Of a stretch of DNA of 64,000 nt, positions 52,376 through 60,412 are shown one piece after another; the stretch's first letter is position 1, and each line of letters begins with the position of its first letter. Location: the NCBI RefSeq assembly GCF_006716425.1, contig NZ_VFOZ01000001.1, positions 2,294,001 through 2,358,000 of the forward strand. The letters run 5' to 3'. The notes beneath the pieces were generated by a model. The model worked only from the letters and a program-made list of their open reading frames with translations, did not search any database and was not told the origin of the DNA. This DNA is from Actinoallomurus bryophytorum (lineage in GTDB: Bacteria > Actinomycetota > Actinomycetes > Streptosporangiales > Streptosporangiaceae). The position numbers were made by a program, and so were the translations under genes.

Positions 52376-52867
52376 ATGACGAACGAAGCACAGGAAGGCA
52401 AGGAACGCCTCCCGGAGCACGCACCGCGCCTGGACCTGGCGAAGCTCGCCCCCGAGGCGTACAAGGCCATGGTCCGTCTCGACGCGGCCGCGAGGCAGGG
52501 CATCGAACCGGCCCTGCTCAACCTGATCAAGATTCGCGCGTCCCAGATCAACCACTGCGCCTTCTGCCTCGACATGCACAGCAAGGACGCGCTGGCGGCC
52601 GGAGAGTCGTCCGAGCGGATCATCCAGCTCAACGCATGGACGGAGTCCAGGCACTTCTACACGGCGAGGGAGGTCGCGGCGATCGAGCTGACCGAGGCGA
52701 TCACCGTGCTCACGGACGGATTCGTCCCGGACGAGGTGTACGCGAGGGCCGCGAGCGAGTTCGACGAGACCGAGCTGGCCGGCCTCATCGTCGCGATCAC
52801 GACGATCAACGCGTGGAACCGCTTCGGCGTCTCCACCCGGCTGGTCCCCGGGCACTACACGCCCTGA
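52376..52867 (+). CDS. Carboxymuconolactone decarboxylase/AhpD-like alkylhydroperoxidase family protein
   Basis: 163 residues. The C-x-x-C redox motif appears in INHCAFCLDMHSKDALAAGE with the distal His. LDLAKLAPEAYKAMVRLDAA and TTINAWNRFGVSTR complete the family pattern. It probably acts as a disulfide-dependent peroxidase-like enzyme in the cytoplasm. GGCAGGT precedes ATG 52376. The MocR gene is divergent, and that pairing is common. Confidence 0.9.
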   Translation: MTNEAQEGKERLPEHAPRLDLAKLAPEAYKAMVRLDAAARQGIEPALLNLIKIRASQINHCAFCLDMHSKDALAAGESSERIIQLNAWTESRHFYTAREVAAIELTEAITVLTDGFVPDEVYARAASEFDETELAGLIVAITTINAWNRFGVSTRLVPGHYTP

Positions 52868-52911
52868 CGCCGCGCGCCCGCCCTCCACACCCCTCAGGAC
52901 ATGGGAAAACG

Positions 52912-53628
52912 ATGACCGCCTCCACCTTCCGCACCCTGCACCACGGCCGTACCGCCGGCGACCCGCTCGTCCTGCCGGGACCGTGGGACGCGGCCAGCGC
53001 CCGGGTCTTCACCGACGCCGGCTTCCCCGCGCTCGCCACTCCGAGTGCCGGGATCGCCGCCTCGCTCGGTTACGAGGACGGCTCGACCCCGCCCGGCGAG
53101 ATGTTCGCCGCGGTGGCGAGGATCGTCCGGGCCGTCCCCGTGCCCGTATCCGCCGACATCGAGGGCGGTTACGGCCTGGCGCCCAAGGAGCTGGTCGGGC
53201 GGCTCCTGGAGACGGGCGCCGTCGGCTGCAACCTGGAGGACTCCGAGGAGCACGCCACGCTCAAGGACCCCGAGCGGCACGCGGATTGGCTGGCCGGAGT
53301 ACGGGCGGAGGCGGGTGACGCTCTCTTCATCAACGCGCGCGTCGACACCTTCTTGTTCGGGACGGGTGATCCGGCCGACGCCGTGGCACGCGCCCGGCTG
53401 TACGTGGCCGCCGGCGCCGACTGCGTGTACCCGCTCATAGCGCCGCACGAGGTCTTCCCGGTGCTGCGGGAGGGCATCGAGGGTCCGCTCAACATGGCCG
53501 CCGCACCGGACAAGGAGTCCGTGGCCGCACTGGCACGGCTGGGCGCGACGCGCATCACCTTCGGTCCGGGGATGCAGCGGTACGCGATGGGGGCGACCGG
53601 CGACCTCGCGGCGAAGCTGCGCGCCTGA
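52912..53628 (+). CDS. Isocitrate lyase/phosphoenolpyruvate mutase family protein
   Basis: 238 residues of the ICL/PEPM TIM-barrel superfamily: LPGPWDAASARVFTDAGFPA, ADIEGGYG (metal-binding region), GCNLEDSEEHATLKD, ALFINARVDTFL. Short PEPM-like enzymes of this kind cleave or rearrange C-C or C-P bonds; the substrate is unknown. It follows the AhpD-like gene by 44 bp, probably in one operon. Confidence 0.88.
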   Translation: MTASTFRTLHHGRTAGDPLVLPGPWDAASARVFTDAGFPALATPSAGIAASLGYEDGSTPPGEMFAAVARIVRAVPVPVSADIEGGYGLAPKELVGRLLETGAVGCNLEDSEEHATLKDPERHADWLAGVRAEAGDALFINARVDTFLFGTGDPADAVARARLYVAAGADCVYPLIAPHEVFPVLREGIEGPLNMAAAPDKESVAALARLGATRITFGPGMQRYAMGATGDLAAKLRA

Positions 53629-53719
53629 GGGCGAGCCCGGCGGACGACGCGACCGGCCCTGCCGTACGGCGGATGGCCCGGCATCGACCCTGCTCCCGGC
53701 AGGCCGGCACTCGGAGACC

Positions 53720-54808
53720 ATGGTGAGCACCGTTTCCTCTCTTCCGCGCCGGCTGCCGCCGTCGCGTGCCGCCGACGAGTTCGCGCTCACCACCGTCCTG
53801 CTCTTCCTCGCGGTGACCGTCGTCCGGTGGCTGCGTGATCCGGACTCCCCCCTTCACATCGCCGACCTGGACGTCGCGCTCGCCGTCATCGGTGCTCTCA
53901 GCGGGACCATCCTCACCGGGCTCATCTTCACGCGGCCCGGCAGACGCAGCGGGGGGCACATGAATCCCGCCGTGACGGTCGCCCTGTGGCTGATGGGCGT
54001 CTTCCCTGGTCGCAGCGTCCTGCCGTACGTGCTCGCCCAGCTCGCGGGGTCCGCGGCGGGGACGGGCCTCGCGCGCCTGGTGTGGGGGCGTGCGGTCTCC
54101 CTCTCATCGGTCGACTACGCCGCGATCAGACCCGCCCCCGCCTGGCGACCCGCGTCCGTCTTTCTCGCCGAGGCGGGCAGCATGATCGTCCTGATGCTCG
54201 TCGTCGGGTTGCTCCTGGCTCATCCCGGCCGTGCACGCCTGCTGCCGTACGCCATCGGACTGTCCGTCGGGCTGGTGATCGCTCTCCTCGGTCCGCGCAG
54301 CGGAGGGTCCATCAACCCCGCCCGCCAGTTCGGCCCTGCCGCGCTCTCTGGGCGGACCGCCGATCTGTGGATCTATCTGGTCGCGCCGGTCCTGGGAGGG
54401 GCTCTCGGGGCGGCGGCCTGCCACCTGCTCATCCGGCGGTCCCGCGGGCCCGGACCGGCCGGCGGGAGCGCACGGTGTCACTCGATGCCGGACAGCGCTC
54501 CAGAACGACCATCGCGACGCAGCAGCTCGGCAAGCTGGCCGAGATCGGTGATCCGCACCAGCTCGGGACGCCCGCCGACGCGGTCCCGGTCCAGCCAGAC
54601 TCCGGTGAGCCCCGCGGCCACCGCGCCGCCGGCGTCGATGTCGGGCTCGTTGCCGACGTACAGCACCTCGCCCGGGTCCAGGCTCAGCGCGTCGCACGCC
54701 GCGTGGAAGGCGGCGGCTTCGGGTTTGGAGGCGCCGAGCTCGGCCGCGCACAGCACGGCCTCGAAATGGTCCCGCACACCGAGAATGCGCAGCTTGCGAT
54801 TCTGGTAG
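53720..54808 (+). CDS. Aquaporin/MIP family channel with run-on C-terminus
   Basis: A MIP channel of about 245 residues with both NPA motifs: HMNPAVTV (82-84) and SINPARQFGP (199-201, with the selectivity-filter Arg202). Six membrane segments are recognisable. After HLLIRRSRGPG (about 246) the frame runs on for 110 more residues of serine/arginine-rich sequence lying antisense to the HAD gene at 54478. The natural stop has probably been lost through mutation, or the extension is real but low-complexity. Confidence 0.82.
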   Translation: MVSTVSSLPRRLPPSRAADEFALTTVLLFLAVTVVRWLRDPDSPLHIADLDVALAVIGALSGTILTGLIFTRPGRRSGGHMNPAVTVALWLMGVFPGRSVLPYVLAQLAGSAAGTGLARLVWGRAVSLSSVDYAAIRPAPAWRPASVFLAEAGSMIVLMLVVGLLLAHPGRARLLPYAIGLSVGLVIALLGPRSGGSINPARQFGPAALSGRTADLWIYLVAPVLGGALGAAACHLLIRRSRGPGPAGGSARCHSMPDSAPERPSRRSSSASWPRSVIRTSSGRPPTRSRSSQTPVSPAATAPPASMSGSLPTYSTSPGSRLSASHAAWKAAASGLEAPSSAAHSTASKWSRTPRMRSLRFW

Positions 54809-55197
54809 TCCAGGCTGGAGTTCGACAGAACGGCCTGCCGGTAGCCGGCGGCGAGCTCCTCCAGCGCCGCGAGGCTGTCGGGGAAGAGCGACCAGCCGGC
54901 TTCGAAGTGGACCACGTAGCGCCCGAACCACGAATCCGCCTCGGAGTCGTCCAGGTCCGCGCCGAGGAAGCCGCGGACGCGCGCACGGCGCTGTCCCAGG
55001 AAGTCGATGTCCCGCGCGGCGAACCTCGCCCAGTGCAGGTCCGTCTGGACCCGCCAGCGGTGAAGGGCTTCGTCGACGGAGGGGAACATACCGTCGAGCC
55101 CTTCGGCCGCCAGGTGGTTCCGCATGCCGGCACGGTCGGCTCCGGTGTAGTCGAACAGGGTGTCGTCGACGTCCCAGAGCACGGCACGGGTCGGCAT
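54478..55197 (-). CDS. HAD-superfamily hydrolase
   Basis: 239 residues. Motif I is AVLWDVDDTLFDYTGADRAG (nucleophile Asp), motif II is QAVLSNSSLDY, motif III Lys in ELGASKPEAAAF, motif IV in EVLYVGNEPDIDAGGAVAAG. The helical cap lies at about 20-95. Typical of small phosphatases related to YjjG/DhlB. It overlaps the aquaporin reading frame by 331 bp on the other strand. Confidence 0.92.
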   Translation of the reverse strand: MPTRAVLWDVDDTLFDYTGADRAGMRNHLAAEGLDGMFPSVDEALHRWRVQTDLHWARFAARDIDFLGQRRARVRGFLGADLDDSEADSWFGRYVVHFEAGWSLFPDSLAALEELAAGYRQAVLSNSSLDYQNRKLRILGVRDHFEAVLCAAELGASKPEAAAFHAACDALSLDPGEVLYVGNEPDIDAGGAVAAGLTGVWLDRDRVGGRPELVRITDLGQLAELLRRDGRSGALSGIE

Positions 55198-55344
55198 GGG
55201 GACATTTTAGGTGCTCGCGGGCAGGTACGGCCTTGAGCGTCGGCTGGATGCCGTAGCCCACCACGCACCCCTGGTCCGGGGTGGCGCGGTGCATCGCGAA
55301 CAGCGGGCCGGGTTCGACCGCCGGCAGGCGCGGGCCGTCGCCGT

Positions 55345-55419
55345 CAAGCGCGCATGGGACATCCCGATGAGATCGCCGCGGCGATCGCCTTCCTGGCGAG
55401 CCCCGCCGCGCCGGACGGT
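55345..55419 (+). pseudogene. SDR C-terminal fragment
   Basis: RMGHPDEIAAAIAFLASPAA is the conserved C-terminal motif of classical SDRs (family form G-x-P-x-E-I-A-x-x-x-x-F-L-x-S). Only some 25 codons remain, ending within the start of the nitroreductase-like gene's 3' end on the other strand. Confidence 0.55.
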
Positions 55420-55856
55420 CACGACGCCTGGAGCCGGAAGACCGGGTGCCGGGCGGCCTCGGCGGCGAACTCCTCCAGCGAGGCGTCCTTGTCCACGTCG
55501 AAGTAGGCGCCGACGGTGCGCGGGTGCTCGGCCAGGTACCGTTTGAGGATCGGCGCGGCCTCCACGGCCGGCAGCTCGGTGACGACCAGCGACTCGGTCG
55601 TGCTGCCCCGGCGCAGTGTCACCCGCCCTGCCGCCCGCGCGTTCCGCGCCCAGCCGTCCGGACCGTACGGCGCGACCAGCCAGCGGCCGTCGTCGTCCTC
55701 GAGCGGAGCGACCGGCGTCGTCCTCAGAATCCCGGTCCTGCGACCCGGGACGGTGAGCAGATAGAGGCCGGGCGGCCCCATCTCCCTGGTCAGCATGAAT
55801 GTGATGATGCGGTCGCGCAGGCGCCAGAAGAACGTCGATCTGTAGGTCCGTGCCAT
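55419..55856 (-). CDS. Deazaflavin (F420)-dependent nitroreductase family protein
   Basis: 145 residues of the Ddn/FDOR split-barrel family: YLLTVPGRRTGILRTTPVAP, WLVAPYGPDGWARNARAAG, RYLAEHPRTVGAYFDV. It uses F420H2 or a flavin to reduce small substrates. ATG 55856 is the start. The TetR gene at 55908 lies 51 bp upstream on the same strand. Confidence 0.88.
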   Translation of the reverse strand: MARTYRSTFFWRLRDRIITFMLTREMGPPGLYLLTVPGRRTGILRTTPVAPLEDDDGRWLVAPYGPDGWARNARAAGRVTLRRGSTTESLVVTELPAVEAAPILKRYLAEHPRTVGAYFDVDKDASLEEFAAEAARHPVFRLQAS

Positions 55857-55907
55857 GATCCGGCCTCGCCTTCTTGTCCTCACGGCCCGCCGCCTCGCGT
55901 ACGGGCC

Positions 55908-56567
55908 TCATCGGGGTCGGTCGCCGGAGGGTGCGGTGAACCGGTCCCCCAGGCCGCCTTCAAGCAGCGTGAAGGCGCGGATGGCCTGCTCACGGAAGCC
56001 GGCGGCCAGGAAAGCGACCTGGTCGTCGGCCAGCACGCGGCGGCGTACGTAGTCGACCAGCGCGCAGTGGACGCCGAACAGCGCGTTCGCCGCCACGTCC
56101 GCGCCGACGTCGCCGGCCGGTCCGCGGGCCTCGGAGGCGAGTAGCGCGGCGAGTGATGCGGCGGCGGCGGCGAAGGCCTCCCGCTCGCGCGCCCTCAGGG
56201 CCGGGCTGGCGGCGATCACGCGGTTGACCGTACGCAACCGGTGGAGGGCTTCGGCGTCACCGGCCTCGACCTGGTCGAGCAGGCCGCCGGAGCCGAGCAG
56301 GTGACGGCGGAAGGCGGCCAGCGCCGTCTCACCGGCATCCCGGGTGGCGACCGCCTCGACCAGCCGGGCCCCGAAGTCCTCCAGTCGGGGGAAGAACAGG
56401 TCTTCCTTGGTCGGGAAGTAGTTGAACACGGTCGCCTTGGCGACCTGTGCCTCGCTCGCGATCTCGGTGACCGTCACGTCGTCGAAGCCCCGGTCGGCGA
56501 ACAGCCGCCACGCCGTGTCGACGATCAGCTGCCGGGTCTGCTTCCTCTTGAGCTCCCGAAGTCCCAT
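55908..56567 (-). CDS. TetR-family transcriptional regulator
   Basis: 219 residues. HTH DVTVTEIASEAQVAKATVFN, YFPTKEDLF at about 25-60 and a helical ligand domain. A palindrome at 56604-56618 lies between it and the divergent F420-dependent gene at 56656, so autoregulation and control of that gene are likely. Confidence 0.92.
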   Translation of the reverse strand: MGLRELKRKQTRQLIVDTAWRLFADRGFDDVTVTEIASEAQVAKATVFNYFPTKEDLFFPRLEDFGARLVEAVATRDAGETALAAFRRHLLGSGGLLDQVEAGDAEALHRLRTVNRVIAASPALRAREREAFAAAAASLAALLASEARGPAGDVGADVAANALFGVHCALVDYVRRRVLADDQVAFLAAGFREQAIRAFTLLEGGLGDRFTAPSGDRPR

Positions 56568-56603
56568 CACCCCTCCTTCCCGGACTGTGGACTATGCCTA
56601 ACT

Positions 56604-56618
56604 TTAGACCTAGTCTAA
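56604..56618. promoter_or_regulatory. Perfect TetR-type palindrome
   Basis: TTAGAC-CTA-GTCTAA is a perfect 15-bp dyad located 36 bp from the TetR start and 37 bp from the LLM-family start. Confidence 0.65.
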
Positions 56619-56655
56619 GTTTATATCCAGTCCAGCAGAAGGGCAGGTGCTGAGA

Positions 56656-57540
56656 ATGCGCGTCAGCATCAATGTGACGAACTACAGCTGGCCGAGCGGC
56701 CCGGCGCGGCTGGGCGCCGAGCTCGCGTGGCTCGCCGTCGCCGCCGAGGAGGCCGGCGTCGACACGCTCTGGATCGCCGACCACCTCCTCCAGGTCGACC
56801 CCACCGCCCCGTCCGGCGCGGACGACATGCTGGAGGCCTACACGGCTCTCGGGTTCGTCGCCGCGCACACCGAACGCATCCACATCGGCGCCATGGTGAG
56901 CAACGTGATGCTGCGGGCTCCGGCGCTGCTGGTGAAGGCCGTCACCACCCTGGACGTGCTCACGGGCGGACGGGCCTGGCTCGGGATCGGCGCCGGCCAC
57001 CATGGCGCCGAGGCCGAGGACATGGGCCTGCCCCTGCCGCCTGTGGCCGAACGGTTCGAACGGCTGGAGGAGACGCTGCGGATCGCCGGCCGGATGTGGG
57101 CCGGGGACCACACGCCCTTCGACGGGAAGCACTACCGGCTCGCACGTCCGCGCGGGATCCCCGCGCCCGTACGCCGTCCCCACCCGCCGATCCTGATCGG
57201 CGGCGCCGGCCGGCGGCGGACGCTGCGTCTGGTGGCGCGGTACGCCGACGCGTGCAACCTGTTCGACATCCCCGACGGGGGCCGTACGGTGCGGGAGGAC
57301 CTCGCCACGCTCGGCCGGCACTGCCAGGACGTCGGCCGGCCGTACGAGGACATCCAGAAGACACTGAGCACCCGCCTCGAGGCCGGGGACTCCAGTGCCG
57401 CGTTCGTCGAGCGTTGCCGGGCCACGGCGGCGCTCGGGATCGAGCACGTGGTGGTCATCACCCCGCGCCCCTGGAACACCGACACGCTGGCCACGCTCGC
57501 CGGGGCGATCCCCGCTCTCCGTGACATCGGCCCAGGATGA
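56656..57540 (+). CDS. LLM-class F420-dependent oxidoreductase
   Basis: 294 residues, luciferase-like TIM barrel: MRVSINVTNYSW, AEEAGVDTLWIADHLLQVD, IHIGAMVSNVMLRAPALLVK, WLGIGAGHHGAEAEDMGLPL, and ILIGGAGRRRTLRLVARYAD. This actinobacterial group uses F420 rather than FMN. GTG 56647 has the better ribosome site, but ATG 56656 fits the family's N-terminus. Confidence 0.9.
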   Translation: MRVSINVTNYSWPSGPARLGAELAWLAVAAEEAGVDTLWIADHLLQVDPTAPSGADDMLEAYTALGFVAAHTERIHIGAMVSNVMLRAPALLVKAVTTLDVLTGGRAWLGIGAGHHGAEAEDMGLPLPPVAERFERLEETLRIAGRMWAGDHTPFDGKHYRLARPRGIPAPVRRPHPPILIGGAGRRRTLRLVARYADACNLFDIPDGGRTVREDLATLGRHCQDVGRPYEDIQKTLSTRLEAGDSSAAFVERCRATAALGIEHVVVITPRPWNTDTLATLAGAIPALRDIGPG

Positions 57541-57557
57541 CGCGGGCCTTCGCCGGG

Positions 57558-59138
57558 TCAGTGGCCGATGCAGCCGCCCCCGGCAGGGCTCGTGAACCTG
57601 ACCGGCGTGCTCCCGGCCTGGACATCGCTGTCGGCGGCGTAGCCGTCGGCGTCGACCGCGAGGGCGACGTGCGGGCAGGAGCTGATGGACTGGACCGACA
57701 GCCGCAGGTCATTGCCCTGAACCGTGGCACGGTACATGCCGCTGATCGCGATACCGGTGCCGACCACCGCGGTCAGCCCGTTGGTGGTGTTGCCGCGGAC
57801 GGTCACACCGGTGCCGGCGTCGGACCGGCTACCGAACCAGGGCCGGGTACCGACCGCGATGCCGAAGTCGACGTGCGTCTCAGGGCCGGTCCAGAAGGCG
57901 TTGTCGTTCACCGTCGCACCGGTGAAGTCCTGGGTGGCGCCCTTGTCGTAGAGGCCGTCGACGGCCAGCGCGCCGTAGGCCGAGTTGCCCGCGTTGAGCA
58001 CCTGGTTGCCGTGGACCGCCGAGCTCTGGACCGCCGGGGCGGCACGGAACAAGACGATGCCCACATCGGTCGCGTCGATGACGGCGTTGTCCTCCACCGT
58101 CGCGTGTTCGCAGGCGATGGAGGCACCGTCGGTCCACCGCCCGTTGCCGTCGACGGGGAAATGCTCGGAGGAGTAGGCGGTGATGAGGTTGCCCTTGATG
58201 GTCATGTTCGCGCACGGCCAGCCCTCGGCGCTGCCGAAGGCCAGCAGGCTGCTCCAGCCCTGGCTATTGGAGATCTTGGAGTCGACCACCGCGGTCCCGT
58301 CACCGCCCATGGCCTGGATGTTGATGGCCTCGGCGGTGAAGTTGGCGGAGCTGCCGCGCTGGCCGTCGGTCCAGACGCTGCGCAGTTGCGCACCGCCCTC
58401 CAACTGCACCATCGGCGCGGCGAACATCCCGGAGCGGACCAGCCGGCCCTGCATCGCATAACGGCTGGGCGCCGGCAGCCCGCGGGTCGCCAGCGTCTTG
58501 CCCTTGGGGATGTCCAGCGTGGCGGTCAGCCGCACCACCGCCTTCTGCGCGAGGTAGACGGTGCCGCCGGCCGGCGCGGCGTCCAGCAGGGCCTGCAACT
58601 GCGCTCCGGTGCCACCGCCGAAGCCGGATCCTGACGGCGTCAGGTTCGGTGCCGGCTGGGTGCCGAAGTGGTAACTGGTTCCGGCACCGCAGATCGTCGA
58701 GGCCAGATCGCTCAGCTCGGGAGTGGTGACGAAGCCGTCCACGAGCTGTGGCCAGGTCAACTCACCCGTATCGAGCTGGGCGGTGTGATGGTCAAGGCCG
58801 CTCTGTTCCGGTTCACGATTGAGCGCGCCTCTGTAGAGGGCGAGCACCCGCGCCTGATTGTCGTAGTCCAGGCTCAGGAATTCTCCGGAGGTGTAGAACT
58901 CGCGTATCAGGTCCCGAATCACGGGGGCATTGCAGCCTCTGTCGGTCACAGCGTTGAGGTGGGAGGTCCAGCCGCCGGCATCCGGAATCCTGCCCAGTGC
59001 CTCGCTGTACAGTTTCGCGACGAACTGCGCCGGCACCCGGCCGGCCGCCTCACTGGGACGAACCCAGACGACCGATCCGGCGCCTACCAGCGACAACGTC
59101 ACCATCGCACAGACAAAACGCCGGACCTGACTTACCAC
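57558..59138 (-). CDS. Secreted protein with DUF4214 domain and right-handed beta-helix
   Basis: 526 residues. Signal peptide (RRFVCAMVTLSLVGAGSVVW, cleavage near PSEAA); a DUF4214 domain (about 25-140: FVAKLYSEALGRIPDAGGWT, LYRGALNREPEQSGLDHHTA), a module known from S-layer and extracellular proteins; then a parallel beta-helix with repeated N-x-x-x turns (ITIKGN-like ANMTIKGNLITAYSSE, EDNAVIDATDVGIVLFR, VTVRGNTTNGL). No catalytic residues are identifiable; pectate-lyase-like fold only. GTG 59138 with GAGG upstream is chosen. Confidence 0.82.
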   Translation of the reverse strand: MVSQVRRFVCAMVTLSLVGAGSVVWVRPSEAAGRVPAQFVAKLYSEALGRIPDAGGWTSHLNAVTDRGCNAPVIRDLIREFYTSGEFLSLDYDNQARVLALYRGALNREPEQSGLDHHTAQLDTGELTWPQLVDGFVTTPELSDLASTICGAGTSYHFGTQPAPNLTPSGSGFGGGTGAQLQALLDAAPAGGTVYLAQKAVVRLTATLDIPKGKTLATRGLPAPSRYAMQGRLVRSGMFAAPMVQLEGGAQLRSVWTDGQRGSSANFTAEAINIQAMGGDGTAVVDSKISNSQGWSSLLAFGSAEGWPCANMTIKGNLITAYSSEHFPVDGNGRWTDGASIACEHATVEDNAVIDATDVGIVLFRAAPAVQSSAVHGNQVLNAGNSAYGALAVDGLYDKGATQDFTGATVNDNAFWTGPETHVDFGIAVGTRPWFGSRSDAGTGVTVRGNTTNGLTAVVGTGIAISGMYRATVQGNDLRLSVQSISSCPHVALAVDADGYAADSDVQAGSTPVRFTSPAGGGCIGH

Positions 59139-59342
59139 AACGCACCTCGCCCTTGCACCACCATCGGATGTGTCGGCCAAAGCTAACGGCGCGGAGACGC
59201 GCCATGTGGTCAGTTGAAAGAATATGGAAATGATTGTGTCGTTCCTCGGAGCTCACCAAGATATTTCTCAATCGGCCTATGCGGGATTCACCTTCATTTG
59301 ATTCCCAACGTTACGGCTGTGCGATTTCCGAGAGGAACAGTC

Positions 59343-60389
59343 ATGAAATTAAAAATGAACATCTGGGGGTCGGCGGCGGCCGTGCTCGCCGTCGTGCTGT
59401 CGGCCGCGGCGGCGCACCCGGCATCCGCATCGGCCGCGGCCGAACCGTGCGCCCGGGAGATCATGCCGGTGCTGCCCGATTCGACCAGCACGAACGTGCT
59501 GAGCGGCGACCCGGGCGGGCGCTATCAAATCGGAACATCGCGGGACACAGACGAGAATGACCACAATGTCCTGTGGCAGGACGGTACGGCGCGGGAACTC
59601 CGCATCCCCACCGGTCACGGCGATGCGAGTCCCCAAGATGTCAACCGGAGCGGTGAGATCGTCGCCCTCACCAGCGAAGGCGACGACGTCCAAGGCTGGC
59701 GGTACAAAAACGGTCAGGTCACCGGCCTGCCCTCACCGGAGTCGGCGCGGTCCACCGAACCGACCGTGATCAACAGCGGCGGCGAGATCGCCGGCACTGC
59801 CTTCTACGCCGCCAACGCGTGGGACGGCTACGCGGTCGTCTGGTCGGCGGACAACGCGGTACGGAAACTCCCCAGGCCGGACGGTTTCAACGAGGCCCGG
59901 GTATCCGACATCGACGATGACGGCACCGTCGTGGGCTACGTCACGCAATGGGATTATGCGAAGGCCGAGGTTCTCAATGAGCGCGCCGTGGCCTGGTCGG
60001 CCGACGGGTCGTGGCGATTCCTCCCCGGGCTGGTGCCGGACGCGCACACTCAGGCGCTGACGATACGGAACGGGCGGGTCGCCGGGACGGAGCAGGGCCG
60101 CGATCACGCTGTGGCCTGGGACGCTCGCTCTGGTGAGGCGACCGAACTGCCGGCGCGAGGCCGGCCCGTCGCGATCAACAGCGGCGGCTCGGTCGCGCTG
60201 AACCCGGGATACGGCGACATGGTGCTGCTGCAGCAGGGCGTCGAGCGGCCGCTGCCCGTCGACGATCCCAACATGAGTGGCGGCTCGGTCTTCGCGTTGA
60301 CCGACGCGGACGTCGTCTACGGAAGCGACTGGGTCTGGGACGGCGATAAGCAGACTTCGACCCAGTGGCCGGTGCGCTGGAGGTGCTGA
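59343..60389 (+). CDS. Secreted HAF-repeat beta-propeller protein
   Basis: 348 residues. Signal peptide (WGSAAAVLAVVLSAAAA, HPASASAAA) followed by repeated HAF-type units: ASPQDVNRSGEIVAL, PTVINSGGEIAGT, ARVSDIDDDGTVVGYV, PVAINSGGSVALN, each followed by a W-x-x-G/D segment. HAF repeats form extracellular propellers of unknown function. GAGAGGAAC precedes ATG 59343. Confidence 0.82.
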   Translation: MKLKMNIWGSAAAVLAVVLSAAAAHPASASAAAEPCAREIMPVLPDSTSTNVLSGDPGGRYQIGTSRDTDENDHNVLWQDGTARELRIPTGHGDASPQDVNRSGEIVALTSEGDDVQGWRYKNGQVTGLPSPESARSTEPTVINSGGEIAGTAFYAANAWDGYAVVWSADNAVRKLPRPDGFNEARVSDIDDDGTVVGYVTQWDYAKAEVLNERAVAWSADGSWRFLPGLVPDAHTQALTIRNGRVAGTEQGRDHAVAWDARSGEATELPARGRPVAINSGGSVALNPGYGDMVLLQQGVERPLPVDDPNMSGGSVFALTDADVVYGSDWVWDGDKQTSTQWPVRWRC

Positions 60390-60412
60390 GAGCGTCATTT
60401 CGGCCGCCTGTC

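Noticed and set aside
53986-55236. A 416-residue plus-strand frame across the aquaporin and HAD genes
   Set aside because: It is a shadow of the aquaporin and antisense to the HAD gene.
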